A DNA stretch of 64,000 nucleotides, taken from contig NZ_JBDZDN010000003.1 of assembly GCF_040049215.1 (NCBI RefSeq), forward strand, positions 186,001-250,000. Reading direction: 5' to 3'. A program made the position numbers and the translations under genes. The notes under the pieces were generated by a model, which saw only the letters and a program-made list of their open reading frames with translations, was not told the origin of the DNA and ran no database searches. Positions 1 to 11,366 of this stretch are shown one piece after another (position 1 is the stretch's first letter; each line of letters opens with the position of its first letter). The DNA is from Mesorhizobium_K sp040049215 (GTDB lineage Bacteria > Pseudomonadota > Alphaproteobacteria > Rhizobiales > Rhizobiaceae).

Positions 1-2
1 CG

Positions 3-665
3 ATCACTGTTGCCGCGAGCGCATGGGAATACGCACCAAAGAGCAGCGGGCTTTTCGCGACCGTTGCGGCCCTAAAGCAGTTCGGCTTCATGACGGACGA
101 AGGGTCGGGCGATAAGCGCCGCTTCAAGCTCACCGACCGCGCAATCCGCATCGTCCGCGATACCGACCCAAAGTCGGAGAAGCGGATAGCGGCGATCCGT
201 GCGGCGGCGTTATCGCCCAAGATTCATTCAGAACTGTGGGAGCAGTATGGTGTCGCCGGTGCATCCGGTGCGATGGATGTTGCGGTCAAGAGTTATCTCA
301 CCCTGGATCGCGCTGACGACGGAGCCGCCCCTTATTCAAATGCCGCTGCTGATGAACTCATTTCAGAGTATCGCCAGACGGTAACGTTTGCTGGACTGCT
401 GGAATCGGACGATGTATCCTCTAATGAGGTCGGGTCTGAAGACACCGACAACCTTAGCGATGATGAGAAAGCAAAGATGGAACAGAACCTTGCCGGTCAG
501 CAGCATCGCGATCCTCCGCCACCCCCGCCACCGCCCCCAAGCGAGTTGAATGACATTCGGGTCGAGTTCTTCGGTGGCAAGGTGCGTATCAATGCGCTGA
601 TGGACAAAGACGGACTGGAGGATTTGGAAAAGAAGATCGCCGCTTTCAAGACGATCCTTTCCTAA
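3..665 (+). CDS. Partial hypothetical protein with winged-helix-like N-terminus
   Basis: The frame is open to the left edge of the window, so the gene starts upstream; the ATG at 90 is probably internal. The visible N-terminal part (about residues 1-75) has a short helix, a helix and a KRRFKLT strand pattern like a winged-helix DNA-binding domain. The middle is acidic, followed by a run of nine prolines (about 515-545) and a C-terminal strand-helix segment rich in Lys and Glu. I do not recognise the family. It ends just before a strong terminator. It lies in the accessory region next to a toxin-antitoxin pair, but a role in it is not shown. Confidence 0.6.
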   Translation: MTVAASAWEYAPKSSGLFATVAALKQFGFMTDEGSGDKRRFKLTDRAIRIVRDTDPKSEKRIAAIRAAALSPKIHSELWEQYGVAGASGAMDVAVKSYLTLDRADDGAAPYSNAAADELISEYRQTVTFAGLLESDDVSSNEVGSEDTDNLSDDEKAKMEQNLAGQQHRDPPPPPPPPPSELNDIRVEFFGGKVRINALMDKDGLEDLEKKIAAFKTILS

Positions 666-670
666 TCACG

Positions 671-710
671 AAAAAGCCCGCCTCGTTGAATTGAGGCGGG
701 CTCACATTTT
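671..710. terminator. Bidirectional Rho-independent terminator
   Basis: A perfect 10-bp stem (675-684 with 693-702) encloses an 8-nt loop. A-rich sequence precedes it and a T run follows (707-710). It separates the plus-strand gene ending at 665 from the minus-strand antitoxin ending at 729 and can serve both. Confidence 0.85.
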
Positions 711-728
711 GAGAGTGTGACTCAGGAA

Positions 729-1187
729 TCAGGCGGCGACCGCTTCCAGCAGTCGATACCCATCATCGTTGACGTGACGAATTTCGATGGGCTGGGTCTT
801 TGCCGAATGCACACTCCGGCGGGACAGTTCATCCACGCCGAAGGTCGAGGACAATTCCAGCTTCTCAATCGCAAGCCTGCGGATGATCGTCTCCGCCGAA
901 CTATCGATCTCGTATTCTCCCCTTTCCCATCGACCAACAGACTGCTTGTCGTGATGGACCAGCGCGCCAAGTTCCGACTGGGTGTACCCCATCTCGGTTC
1001 GCAGGAATCGCAATTCATCGGGGCTGATCCCATGTGCATGAGACACAATCCCAAGGGCGATCACGCGGTGCAATTCATTGACAGCCGGGATCGTGATGAT
1101 CTCGTCACCGTCGTCATCGACTTCCATCGGAAGGCCGTCGATGAAGACGTTCTTCAGTCCGGATTCGGTGTAGTGGTGCCTAGTCAT
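729..1187 (-). CDS. XRE-family antitoxin (MqsA/HigA-like, no zinc finger seen)
   Basis: This 152-residue protein has a helix-turn-helix in its middle (GYTQSELGALVHHDKQSVGR, about residues 68-87), typical of XRE antitoxins that bind their own operator. The start at 1187 is chosen over the upstream ATG at 1244 because GGAGAAG lies at the right distance and the ATG overlaps the toxin stop by 8 nt (translational coupling). The N-terminal 50 residues are acidic (VDDDGDE) and may mask the toxin. No CxxC zinc finger is present, so it is not a classical MqsA. The function is inferred from the HTH and the pairing. Confidence 0.75.
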   Translation of the reverse strand: MTRHHYTESGLKNVFIDGLPMEVDDDGDEIITIPAVNELHRVIALGIVSHAHGISPDELRFLRTEMGYTQSELGALVHHDKQSVGRWERGEYEIDSSAETIIRRLAIEKLELSSTFGVDELSRRSVHSAKTQPIEIRHVNDDGYRLLEAVAA

Positions 1188-1599
1188 CTTCTTCTCCAGT
1201 GAACGTACCAGCTCGGGTCTCGATTTCGTCGACCCACATAACACTTACAATCTTCAGGAGGGTTCCAGGCTTGTCTGGGACCACAATGACCCGAAGCGTC
1301 CTATTTCCCCCATTGGGGCACATGCTCTCCATTGCGTACTTCTTGTAGTGGGGCCGCGTTGAATCCATTGGATCCATGTGGACGAACCCATTCTTGAGGA
1401 CGAATAGAACGTCACCCAAGATAATCCCTCTTTCGGCAATTCGTTCTCTAGCATGGCGCTTGTAGGTAATCGTTAGAGTTCGAGAGCGCGCAATCGCGCG
1501 AATCTCATCGGTCGCCTGCTCCTTCGGCCAGTTGCATCCGCCCGCCACAACGCCCTGTCCCCCATTCGGTTGCTGCATTTTTATATCATGACGATACAT
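1180..1599 (-). CDS. DUF4258-type toxin
   Basis: This 139-residue protein carries the DUF4258 pattern: KRHARERIAERGI (about residues 47-59), then DVLFVLKNG, then a C-terminal strand set LRVIVV...LKIVSVMWVD. DUF4258 proteins share the fold of small RelE/MqsR-like RNA-targeting toxins. It lies upstream of, and overlaps, an XRE antitoxin gene, giving the toxin-first order of higBA and mqsRA. The start is uncertain: the ATG at 1599 has AGGAAG immediately upstream (too close), and a second in-frame ATG lies seven codons in. Confidence 0.7.
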   Translation of the reverse strand: MYRHDIKMQQPNGGQGVVAGGCNWPKEQATDEIRAIARSRTLTITYKRHARERIAERGIILGDVLFVLKNGFVHMDPMDSTRPHYKKYAMESMCPNGGNRTLRVIVVPDKPGTLLKIVSVMWVDEIETRAGTFTGEEDD

Positions 1600-1658
1600 C
1601 TTCCTACTAATCCTTTTAGGTCAATCCAATGTGCCACGGTTAAAAATCTTCCAATCAA

Positions 1659-1690
1659 AAGGGCGCTCGCGGGATAACGAGCGCCCTTTT
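1659..1690. terminator. Bidirectional terminator
   Basis: An 11-bp perfect stem (1659-1669 with 1678-1688) has an 8-nt loop and T runs on both sides. On the minus strand it ends the 37-residue gene and separates it from the toxin gene. Confidence 0.85.
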
Positions 1691-1691
1691 T

Positions 1692-1805
1692 TCACTTCTT
1701 GATGCGCGTGACGATATGCGTGTTCGACTTTCGAATTGCCGTCGCCACAGAAGTAAACCGGCCTGAGATCGCACTGCGTCCTACGGTTACGGTCTTCTTT
1801 CCCAT
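1692..1805 (-). CDS. Small 37-residue basic protein of the 'SGRF...TAxR' type
   Basis: This short gene has an excellent ribosome site (AAGGAGGTGGTAGCG before ATG at 1805), its own promoter and its own terminator, so it is very likely expressed. The peptide is basic (begins MGKKTVTVGRSAISGRF, ends RIKK). It resembles small proteins I recall next to toxin-antitoxin and phage genes in rhizobia, with the pattern GRSAISGRFVxxxxAxxxPxTxV. No function is known to me. Its location beside a DUF4258/XRE pair suggests a third member or a separate small regulator; that is inference. Confidence 0.6.
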   Translation of the reverse strand: MGKKTVTVGRSAISGRFTSVATAIRKSNTHIVTRIKK

Positions 1806-1864
1806 CGCTACCACCTCCTTCCCGAGCCCGTCGGCTCTACGTCGGAGAGTCAGGTGGTGCGGTT

Positions 1865-1893
1865 CATATGTATCACCATGATACCTATGTCAA
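1865..1893 (-). promoter_or_regulatory. Sigma-70 promoter with operator-like dyad
   Basis: On the minus strand TTGACA (1888-1893) is followed after 17 nt by CATATG (1865-1870), a consensus -35 and a fair -10. Within the spacer and touching the -10, a perfect 6-bp inverted repeat GTATCA-TGG-TGATAC (1870-1884) is placed where a repressor would block RNA polymerase. It drives the 37-residue gene. The XRE antitoxin nearby is a candidate binder. Confidence 0.7.
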
Positions 1894-1907
1894 GGGGCCG
1901 GGCGGGA

Positions 1908-1937
1908 AATTAGGACAACTGCCCTCTAATTAGGACA
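1908..1937. repeat. Direct repeat AATTAGGACA at a gene truncation junction
   Basis: AATTAGGACA occurs at 1908-1917 and again at 1928-1937. The second copy overlaps the first codons left of the truncated TOPRIM gene. Such paired short repeats are seen at ends of some IS21-like elements. Here they may be a scar of the event that removed the 5' part of the nuclease gene. Confidence 0.4.
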
Positions 1938-2829
1938 GCACCCCGAGCCGGATGAGATCGTAATCGTCAATAAAAAGCGACCCCATGCGCAGCGCGTCAA
2001 AAATCCTACACAGCTAGGAGACGTATTTTCGTCGCTAGGATCGAATCTCAATCCGATTCTTACGCAACTGGCAAAAACCCGGCGGGCGATTTTTGTAGAA
2101 GGCAAAGATTATCAAATAATCGGAAAATTTGCGACGCGATTGGGCTTCGCGGAAACTGGAAACCGCGGGAATTTTGCTGTCATCCCCGTTGAGGGATTCA
2201 ATCCTGAAAGAGCAAAAAGCATAAAAATTGGCATGGAACTGACGCTGGGAACTCATATTTCCTCTGCGGTCATTTTTGATCGTGACTACAGGAGCGACGG
2301 TGAATGCAAGTCGATTGAGGATGCATGTAGTAAGTTTTCGGACCTTGTCTCGTTACATAATCGAAAGGAAATAGAGAACTTTTTGCTGATACCTTCCGCG
2401 CTAGATAGATCTGCAAGGGCGAAATTGGCGGATCTTGCGAGGCGGGGTGGTGAAGAGATAGAGTATAAAGTATCGGCCAATGATGTACTTGAACAATTTG
2501 CTGCCGAGAAGAAAAGCTATGTTGCCGCTCAATATCTTACCGAGAGGAGAAGATTCGAGCGAAATGTCAACCCAGGCACGAGCGATGCCACAATCAGCGA
2601 AAAAGCATTGAATGATTTTGAGAAAGATTGGTCCGATGCGGATAGGAGGATGCAGGTCATACCGGGGAAAGATGCCCTTCGGTATTTCAATAGAATTTTG
2701 CAAGAGACACACAACGTCAATGTTACACATACGTCCATTATTGACGCCATGAAGAAAGACGAGATCCCCACAGATATGGTCGGTCTGATAACGAAAATCT
2801 CTGAATTCGCTAGCAGGCTGATTGAATAG
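1929..2829 (+). pseudogene. 5'-truncated OLD-family ATPase/TOPRIM nuclease
   Basis: The frame is open from just after a TAA (1927-1929) to 2829, with no proper start; a TTG at 2140 is only the first possible one. The first part (KNPTQLGDVFSSLGSNLNPI, then RAIFVEGKDYQIIG) is the ATPase-TOPRIM junction of OLD-type proteins. It has the TOPRIM Glu in VEGKD, the FDRDYRSD acidic motif and a RKEIENFLL segment. The N-terminal ATPase (Walker A/B) is absent, so this is a remnant of a defence-type ATP-dependent endonuclease. The region is clearly more AT-rich than the core genome. A TOPRIM-only product from the TTG is possible but would lack VEGKD. Confidence 0.75.
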
Positions 2830-2868
2830 CCGGTATGACGAATTCGTGTTCCGCGAACCGGCTGCTCA

Positions 2869-2884
2869 CCCCCCGCAAGGGGGG
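2869..2884. repeat. Small GC hairpin
   Basis: Six C, a GCAA tetraloop and six G form a stable hairpin between the OLD remnant and the displaced carB end. It resembles the cores of the rhizobial palindromic repeats found later in the window. Confidence 0.45.
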
Positions 2885-2899
2885 AGATAAGGACAGCAC

Positions 2900-3031
2900 T
2901 CAGGCAAAATACTCCTGCAGCGGCCGTACCTCCAGGCTGCCCGCCTTGAGCGCGGCGATGGCTTCGGCTACCGCTGCCGCGCCCGAGAGCGTGGTGTAAT
3001 ACGGCACCTTCTGCATAAGGTGGCGCAGCGA
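2900..3031 (-). pseudogene. Displaced copy of the carB 3' end
   Basis: On the minus strand, 2900-3016 encode the last 38 residues of CarB (MQKVPYY... to LQEYFA and stop), identical in protein to the intact carB end at 4682-4798. Fourteen of the 38 codons differ, all synonymously. The 38 nt at 2979-3016 and the 25 nt at 2899-2923 are identical between the copies. Homology fades after 3016 and ends near 3031. This is not a recent tandem duplication. It looks like the original, or an element-borne, gene end displaced when an island entered the carB 3' end. Confidence 0.9.
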
Positions 3032-3044
3032 AATAGGGTAGCTT

Positions 3045-3290
3045 AGGCCGGCTCAGCCATCCCACTTGCCGGCGCCACGGCCACCACGACCGCGTAGGCG
3101 GACCACTCGATAAATCCGGCATCTTCGCGAAGTGCGTCGAGCCTACGCGGGCGAGGGGCTCGCCCTGCCAGTCCTCGAAGGCGAGCCGATCGCGACTCCG
3201 ACCTCGTGCAGGGCCTCGTCGAGCGTGTCGGCAACAGCGATGACGCCTGGCACGTCTGGAAAAGACACCGGTTTGCAGGTCGCAAGACCC
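3045..3290 (-). pseudogene. Decayed hicB antitoxin remnant
   Basis: Reading the minus strand in three frames gives a HicB-like sequence. First comes VSFPDVPGVIAVADTLDEAL, then AFEDWQGE after one shift, then RRLDALREDAGFIEW...AVVVAV after another. HicB antitoxins have this FPDxPG...DTLDEA...PRSLxxLR layout. At least two frameshifts and no continuous frame show it is dead. No hicA toxin frame is seen beside it. It lies between the displaced carB end and the hydrolase gene. Confidence 0.65.
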
Positions 3291-3458
3291 TCTCAAGCGT
3301 CGTCAGAAATGAGACTTGCTTCGCGTCCGCGCGACGCAGATGCGTGGCAAGGACGCGAAGAGATACAAACCCCTCAGAACAGGCCTTCCATCGATGTCGG
3401 AGAACGGTGGCATGGTTGTTGCGTGGCATGGCCAGACCAACAACTCGAGGGATCTGCG

Positions 3459-4625
3459 ATGAAAATCTGCTTCTCGTCACTCGCCAAGATTCACTGTGTT
3501 ATGGCGATTTTTCTGGCCCAGTTTTTCGGATTTCTTGTTGTCAGCTCAGCCAATAGTCAAGACTGCACCACAGAGGCGCGCTGCCATGTCCAACTCGATA
3601 CCGGGATAGACATGGCCTATACCGACGCCGGCCCGAAGGACGGCAAGCCTATCGTTTTCGTGCATGGACTTACCGACAATCTCTATATGTGGTCGCTGGT
3701 AACAGAAAAAATTACCGCACTGGATCCTGCCTTCCGTCTCGTGAGCATCGATTTGCGCGGTCATGGCGAAAGCAGCATGCCGTCGGGCAAGGATTGCCCG
3801 AATGCCCCCCAGACGTGTTTCACGGCGAAACTCTACGCAGAAGATCTGCACGATTTTCTTGGCAAGATGGGCATAGAGGGCGCTTTCGTTGTCGGCCAGT
3901 CGATGGGCTCAATTGTCGCGCAACAGATCGCACTTGACTATCCGCAGGATGTTGCCGGCATCGTCCTGGTCGCTACGTCCGGAAACGTGGGTGGCAATCC
4001 GGTTTTGAAGTGGCTGACCGACGACATTCTTCTTGGGTCATGGAAGCCGGCGCTTGCGAAAAAGGGGATGGACACGCCTGAAGCATTGTGGTCCGCGCTT
4101 CCCGCGGATGCAGATCCGCAGGCATTGCAGTGGATGAAGGACAATTGGGTCGGCGACAGGTTCGCGCCAGCGGATTTTATCGACAAGATGTCGGAGCTTA
4201 CCGCCAAAATCCGGGTCGGAACCTTCTTCGGCGCCACAAAGGGTCTCGATCAATACAATAATTTGACCCGATTGGAGAATCTCAAAGTACCCGCCTTTCT
4301 CCTATGGGGAGTGCAGGATGCGATCTTTGAGTTTGACCGCGACCAGGTTCCGATCATCGCCGCCCTGACGAAAGCCGCCTCCGACGGTCATACAAAGGCG
4401 GTTTGGAAGCAATATGGCGTTTCACCTGCCCCCGCCAGCGGCGGCCCCACCGATGTTGGCCATAGCGTGGCATGGGAGCTGCCTGAACAGACCGCCCTGG
4501 ACATCGTGTCATTCATCAGGACCGGGCAACCGACGCCAGATTTATATCGCATCGCTGAAAGAGAAGGCGGAAAGTTCGAGATCGTCACGGAAAAAGGCAA
4601 GGCGCATATCAAGCGGTTTGACTAA
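3459..4625 (+). CDS. Secreted alpha/beta hydrolase
   Basis: The 388-residue product begins with a signal peptide (about residues 1-33, hydrophobic core MAIFLAQFFGFLVVSS). The alpha/beta-hydrolase fold motifs follow: oxyanion strand IVFVHG (65-70), nucleophile elbow GQSMG with Ser148, an acid in the GVQDAIFE strand and the catalytic His in DVGHS near the C-terminus. The substrate cannot be told. The start at 3459 is preferred over the longer frame from 3132 because GAGG precedes it at a good distance and the signal peptide follows. The gene lies alone between the two carB ends and converges on carB, so it is probably island cargo. Confidence 0.85.
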   Translation: MKICFSSLAKIHCVMAIFLAQFFGFLVVSSANSQDCTTEARCHVQLDTGIDMAYTDAGPKDGKPIVFVHGLTDNLYMWSLVTEKITALDPAFRLVSIDLRGHGESSMPSGKDCPNAPQTCFTAKLYAEDLHDFLGKMGIEGAFVVGQSMGSIVAQQIALDYPQDVAGIVLVATSGNVGGNPVLKWLTDDILLGSWKPALAKKGMDTPEALWSALPADADPQALQWMKDNWVGDRFAPADFIDKMSELTAKIRVGTFFGATKGLDQYNNLTRLENLKVPAFLLWGVQDAIFEFDRDQVPIIAALTKAASDGHTKAVWKQYGVSPAPASGGPTDVGHSVAWELPEQTALDIVSFIRTGQPTPDLYRIAEREGGKFEIVTEKGKAHIKRFD

Positions 4626-4641
4626 GGCATGCCGAGCGGTT

Positions 4642-4661
4642 CCGCCGCCGCAAGGCGGCGG
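4642..4661. terminator. Hairpin between hydrolase and carB
   Basis: An 8-bp GC stem (4642-4649 with 4654-4661) with a GCAA loop lies between the convergent hydrolase and carB genes. It has no clear T run, so its terminator activity is uncertain. Confidence 0.4.
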
Positions 4662-4681
4662 CCGCATTCCAAAGCCAGCCC

Positions 4682-8158
<3,477 letters not shown>

Positions 8159-8313
8159 GGAGCGTCCGTGGCTGCGCGACGCACCGAACGGGTGGCTTCA
8201 CGTTCGCGCGCGAACGCGACGCGGCCCCGGCCGGTGCGCGGAGGGATTCTGATGTGCGGCTAGGCGGGCCTTATAGGGGAGGGGGAAGGGGAAGGGAACC
8301 CCGGAAATGCGGT

Positions 8314-11235
8314 TCATTCCACTGCAGCCAAAGCCTGTCGGACGCGATCGAGATTGGCCGATGCTTCCTGCGCTGTCGCCCCGTCTGAGGCGGTCAAGCT
8401 GCCGGCCACCGCGGTTTCGCAGAGCGCTTTCGCCTCGTTCAGAATGGCACGGTCATGTTTCATTCGGCCGATGTTCAACAATGCGCGGCAGAGGCTGTCT
8501 TCAGTGTAATGGACCAAGGGTGATTGAATCTGCAATTGTAGATCGAGGGCCTCTCGGAGGATCGTCTGTGCGTCCGCAAGGCGAATAAGGTCACGCTCCT
8601 GTTCACCGATAAGGACAAGAGAATAACCTATCATGTTCTGTAGGCTGGCCCAGGTAGATGGATTTTCTGCTCGGGTATAAACTTGCAAAGCGTTCGACCA
8701 AGCCGCTATGGCCTTTTCGTGGGCGCGAATCTCACGATGCATCGCGCTGCGCTCGGCTAGCTCCGAATACGTGATACCCAGTGAACGTTGCGTGTCCGCC
8801 CATTCAAGGGGCTCGCGCTCGCGGTCGTATTCCTCAAGGGCCGCACTGAATGCTGCTGCCGCTTGCTCCAGCGGTGCGATGCTCTCTTCGTGTTTTCCCT
8901 GCATACGCAGCGCGAGACCGAGCCTACGCTGCGCATTGGCCCAATCGACTGGCTCTCGCTTTCGGTCGTAATCGCGAAGGGCAGCACGAAAGGCTACCTC
9001 TGCTTCTTGCAACGGTGCCAATGCCCCCTCGAGCGACCCAAGGTTCAGAAGCGCCGTGCCGAGACTGTACTGCGCCTCAGCTCTCTTATTGGTCAACACT
9101 TCAAGCGCGGGGTCGTGCATCGCCGTACGAAATGCGGCCGCAGATTCCTTTATCCTGGCCGGGCTACCTTCGAGCACTCCGAGTTCCAGTAGCGCCCCAC
9201 CGAGATACACTTGCGTCAATGCCCACCGCATCACGGTGTCTTCGGGTGTTTGTCCCTCCAGGATAGCACGAAAGGCGTTCACTGCCTCCGCCAGCAGTTC
9301 CTGGTCGTTCTCCCGTGAGCCGAGTTTCCACAAGACCAAGCCGAGAAAGTTCTGGTTCGAATCCCACTCTGGTCGATTATTTTCGCGAGAAGAACCTTGG
9401 ATCGCCGCACGAAAGGCGACCACCGCCTCTTTCAAGTCCTCAACGTCATTCTTCCGTTCGCCGAGCGCCCAAAACGTCCCTCCCAACTCGGCCTGCGTTT
9501 TCGCCCATTCGCGCGGCGAACGGGCGCGAGTGCGCACCTGGAGTGCGGCACGATACGCAGCTATGGCGTCCTCAAGCCGCGCGGTCCCTTTTTCGCTGCG
9601 TGCTAGCTGTTGGAAAACGGCACCGAGAGCAAACTGCGTCGTGGCCCATTTTTCGCGGTCGCCAAGAGTCTCGGCGATGAGCAATGCCTGTTTGCCAGCT
9701 ATGACCGCGCGCTCAAGCGATGAGTCATCTTTGCCCCAGCCGCCATGTAACGTTAAGGCTTGGACCTCGGCATTCCTGTATTGCCAGGCAAGCGATGCGT
9801 CTCGGCCGTCTACCAGAGCAAAGGCTTCAGCATAGTCCTGCGCCGCCGCCAAATAGTCTGAAGCGAGCGCCTTCGTGCCGGCACTTCTGGCGAAGACGGC
9901 CGCGCCTTCGATAAAACGCTGGCGCAGAGTTTTTTCCTGTTGTTCCAAAGTTGGCCGGAGCGCACGGAACCGGGCCTTGGCGCGCTGGCGCAGTGCGTCG
10001 GCGGTTGACAATGCGCCCTCCTGCTCGGCGTGGTCGGCCAAGGCGGACAGGCGCATGATTTCGGGATCGGGACTGCTGATAGCTCTGCGTTCAGCGAGGA
10101 TGACGGCCAGACGTTCGGCTTCGGCGCGGAGAACCTTATCAAGTTCGGACGGATCGGTGGGGGCTTTCGCACCCAACGCCCGAAGTATCGCGTAGAGCGC
10201 GTCCATCGGTACGCCGCCGTCGGTGGCGACGGCTTCCACGCGACGACGCTCTGGGTCAGGCAGCGCCGCAATCGTCACCAGAAGCTGCCGCCGCTCCTTG
10301 AGAATTTCGCCCTCTTCACCTTCAACGCCCTTCGGCTTTTCCCCGAAATAAAGCAGCCGCCTCAAGCTCTCGTTGACCCACGGTCGCTGCTTGCCCGCAG
10401 TCTTCAGATAGACTTCCTCCGCCACCATGCGCATGACCACGCCGAACTCCTCGCCAGCCATGGCGTCGAAGTGGCGAAGCACGGCGGCGGCGTACGGGCT
10501 GTTCGAGCCCGCATCGCCATCGAGCGCTGCCTTGCCTGGTTCGGCCGCGAAGGCGATGACGGTGCCGAGATTTTCGTCAGCAGGCGCAGATTGTGGCTCG
10601 GCCGGTTTCAAGCCGGCCGCGCCGCGCGTCTCGCCGAGGCCGGCGGTGGCTATCGGCGCCGGTTCCGTGTCGGGTTGGGCGCGCACCATAGACCCTGCCG
10701 GAAACGGGCTGTCGCGGCAGGCGTCGAGCATGACGATCATGACTGGCACGGTCGCCTTGAGCTTCGTGATCAAGGCCGAGACCGGAACGAGCTTCTTGGC
10801 GGCTGCATCGAGCGCGGAAAGATCGGCATCGACGGGGACAAGATAGTTCTCGCCGCCAGCCTCGATGCCATGGCCCGAATAATAAAGCACCGCGACGTCG
10901 GCATTCTCCGCGTCCTCGGCGAAACGCTCGAGGTCGCGGGCAAGCGTCTCGGCGTCGCGGTCGACGCGGCGCACGGAATCAAAGCCGAGGTCGGCAAGCA
11001 GCTTCTCGATGGCGTCTGCGTCGTTCTTCGGATTGGGCAGCGGCGTCAGATGTTGGTAATCGGACTGGCCGATCACCAGCGCCACGCCGCGCAGCGCGCG
11101 CTGCTCTTGTGCCAAGGCGCCGAAGATCAAAGGCAGCAGGAGGGGGACGGAAAAAACGAGCGCCGTGACGGCGAGGCGAACGAAGCGTCCTCCGTCAGGC
11201 GACCCGCATGTCCAGGCACCGCTCAAAGCGTGCAT
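8314..11235 (-). CDS. Membrane-anchored or secreted caspase-like protein with TPR repeats
   Basis: After a basic N-terminus and one hydrophobic segment (about residues 21-41, ending GALAQEQ, a possible signal-peptide site) comes a peptidase C14 domain. RGVALVIGQSDY opens it, the catalytic His122 lies in YYSGHG and Cys173 in LDACRDSPF. A linker and then about 500 residues of tetratricopeptide-like helices follow, with repeated AxxxxGxxL and 'EWA.TQ..LG' units from about residue 520 on. The predicted role is a protease with a protein-binding scaffold facing the periplasm. The start is uncertain: ATG at 11235 is used, while a TTG at 11283 extends the frame. It lies 131 bp downstream of a secreted trypsin-like protease on the same strand. 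Confidence 0.85.
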   Translation of the reverse strand: MHALSGAWTCGSPDGGRFVRLAVTALVFSVPLLLPLIFGALAQEQRALRGVALVIGQSDYQHLTPLPNPKNDADAIEKLLADLGFDSVRRVDRDAETLARDLERFAEDAENADVAVLYYSGHGIEAGGENYLVPVDADLSALDAAAKKLVPVSALITKLKATVPVMIVMLDACRDSPFPAGSMVRAQPDTEPAPIATAGLGETRGAAGLKPAEPQSAPADENLGTVIAFAAEPGKAALDGDAGSNSPYAAAVLRHFDAMAGEEFGVVMRMVAEEVYLKTAGKQRPWVNESLRRLLYFGEKPKGVEGEEGEILKERRQLLVTIAALPDPERRRVEAVATDGGVPMDALYAILRALGAKAPTDPSELDKVLRAEAERLAVILAERRAISSPDPEIMRLSALADHAEQEGALSTADALRQRAKARFRALRPTLEQQEKTLRQRFIEGAAVFARSAGTKALASDYLAAAQDYAEAFALVDGRDASLAWQYRNAEVQALTLHGGWGKDDSSLERAVIAGKQALLIAETLGDREKWATTQFALGAVFQQLARSEKGTARLEDAIAAYRAALQVRTRARSPREWAKTQAELGGTFWALGERKNDVEDLKEAVVAFRAAIQGSSRENNRPEWDSNQNFLGLVLWKLGSRENDQELLAEAVNAFRAILEGQTPEDTVMRWALTQVYLGGALLELGVLEGSPARIKESAAAFRTAMHDPALEVLTNKRAEAQYSLGTALLNLGSLEGALAPLQEAEVAFRAALRDYDRKREPVDWANAQRRLGLALRMQGKHEESIAPLEQAAAAFSAALEEYDREREPLEWADTQRSLGITYSELAERSAMHREIRAHEKAIAAWSNALQVYTRAENPSTWASLQNMIGYSLVLIGEQERDLIRLADAQTILREALDLQLQIQSPLVHYTEDSLCRALLNIGRMKHDRAILNEAKALCETAVAGSLTASDGATAQEASANLDRVRQALAAVE

Positions 11236-11366
11236 CCAAGCCGATCCCGAAATCCTGGCCGATTGTCGCACGGAATGCGGCAAATGACAGGGGCAGGCAT
11301 CGCCGCGCCTGCGCGGCTGATTAGGGAAGGCCAGGCGCGGCAGCCCGCGCCCGGCTTAGGGCGTCG

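Noticed and set aside
2899..3016. Duplicate carB end as an assembly artefact
   Set aside because: Fourteen synonymous codon differences show a real, separately evolved copy and not a misassembled repeat.
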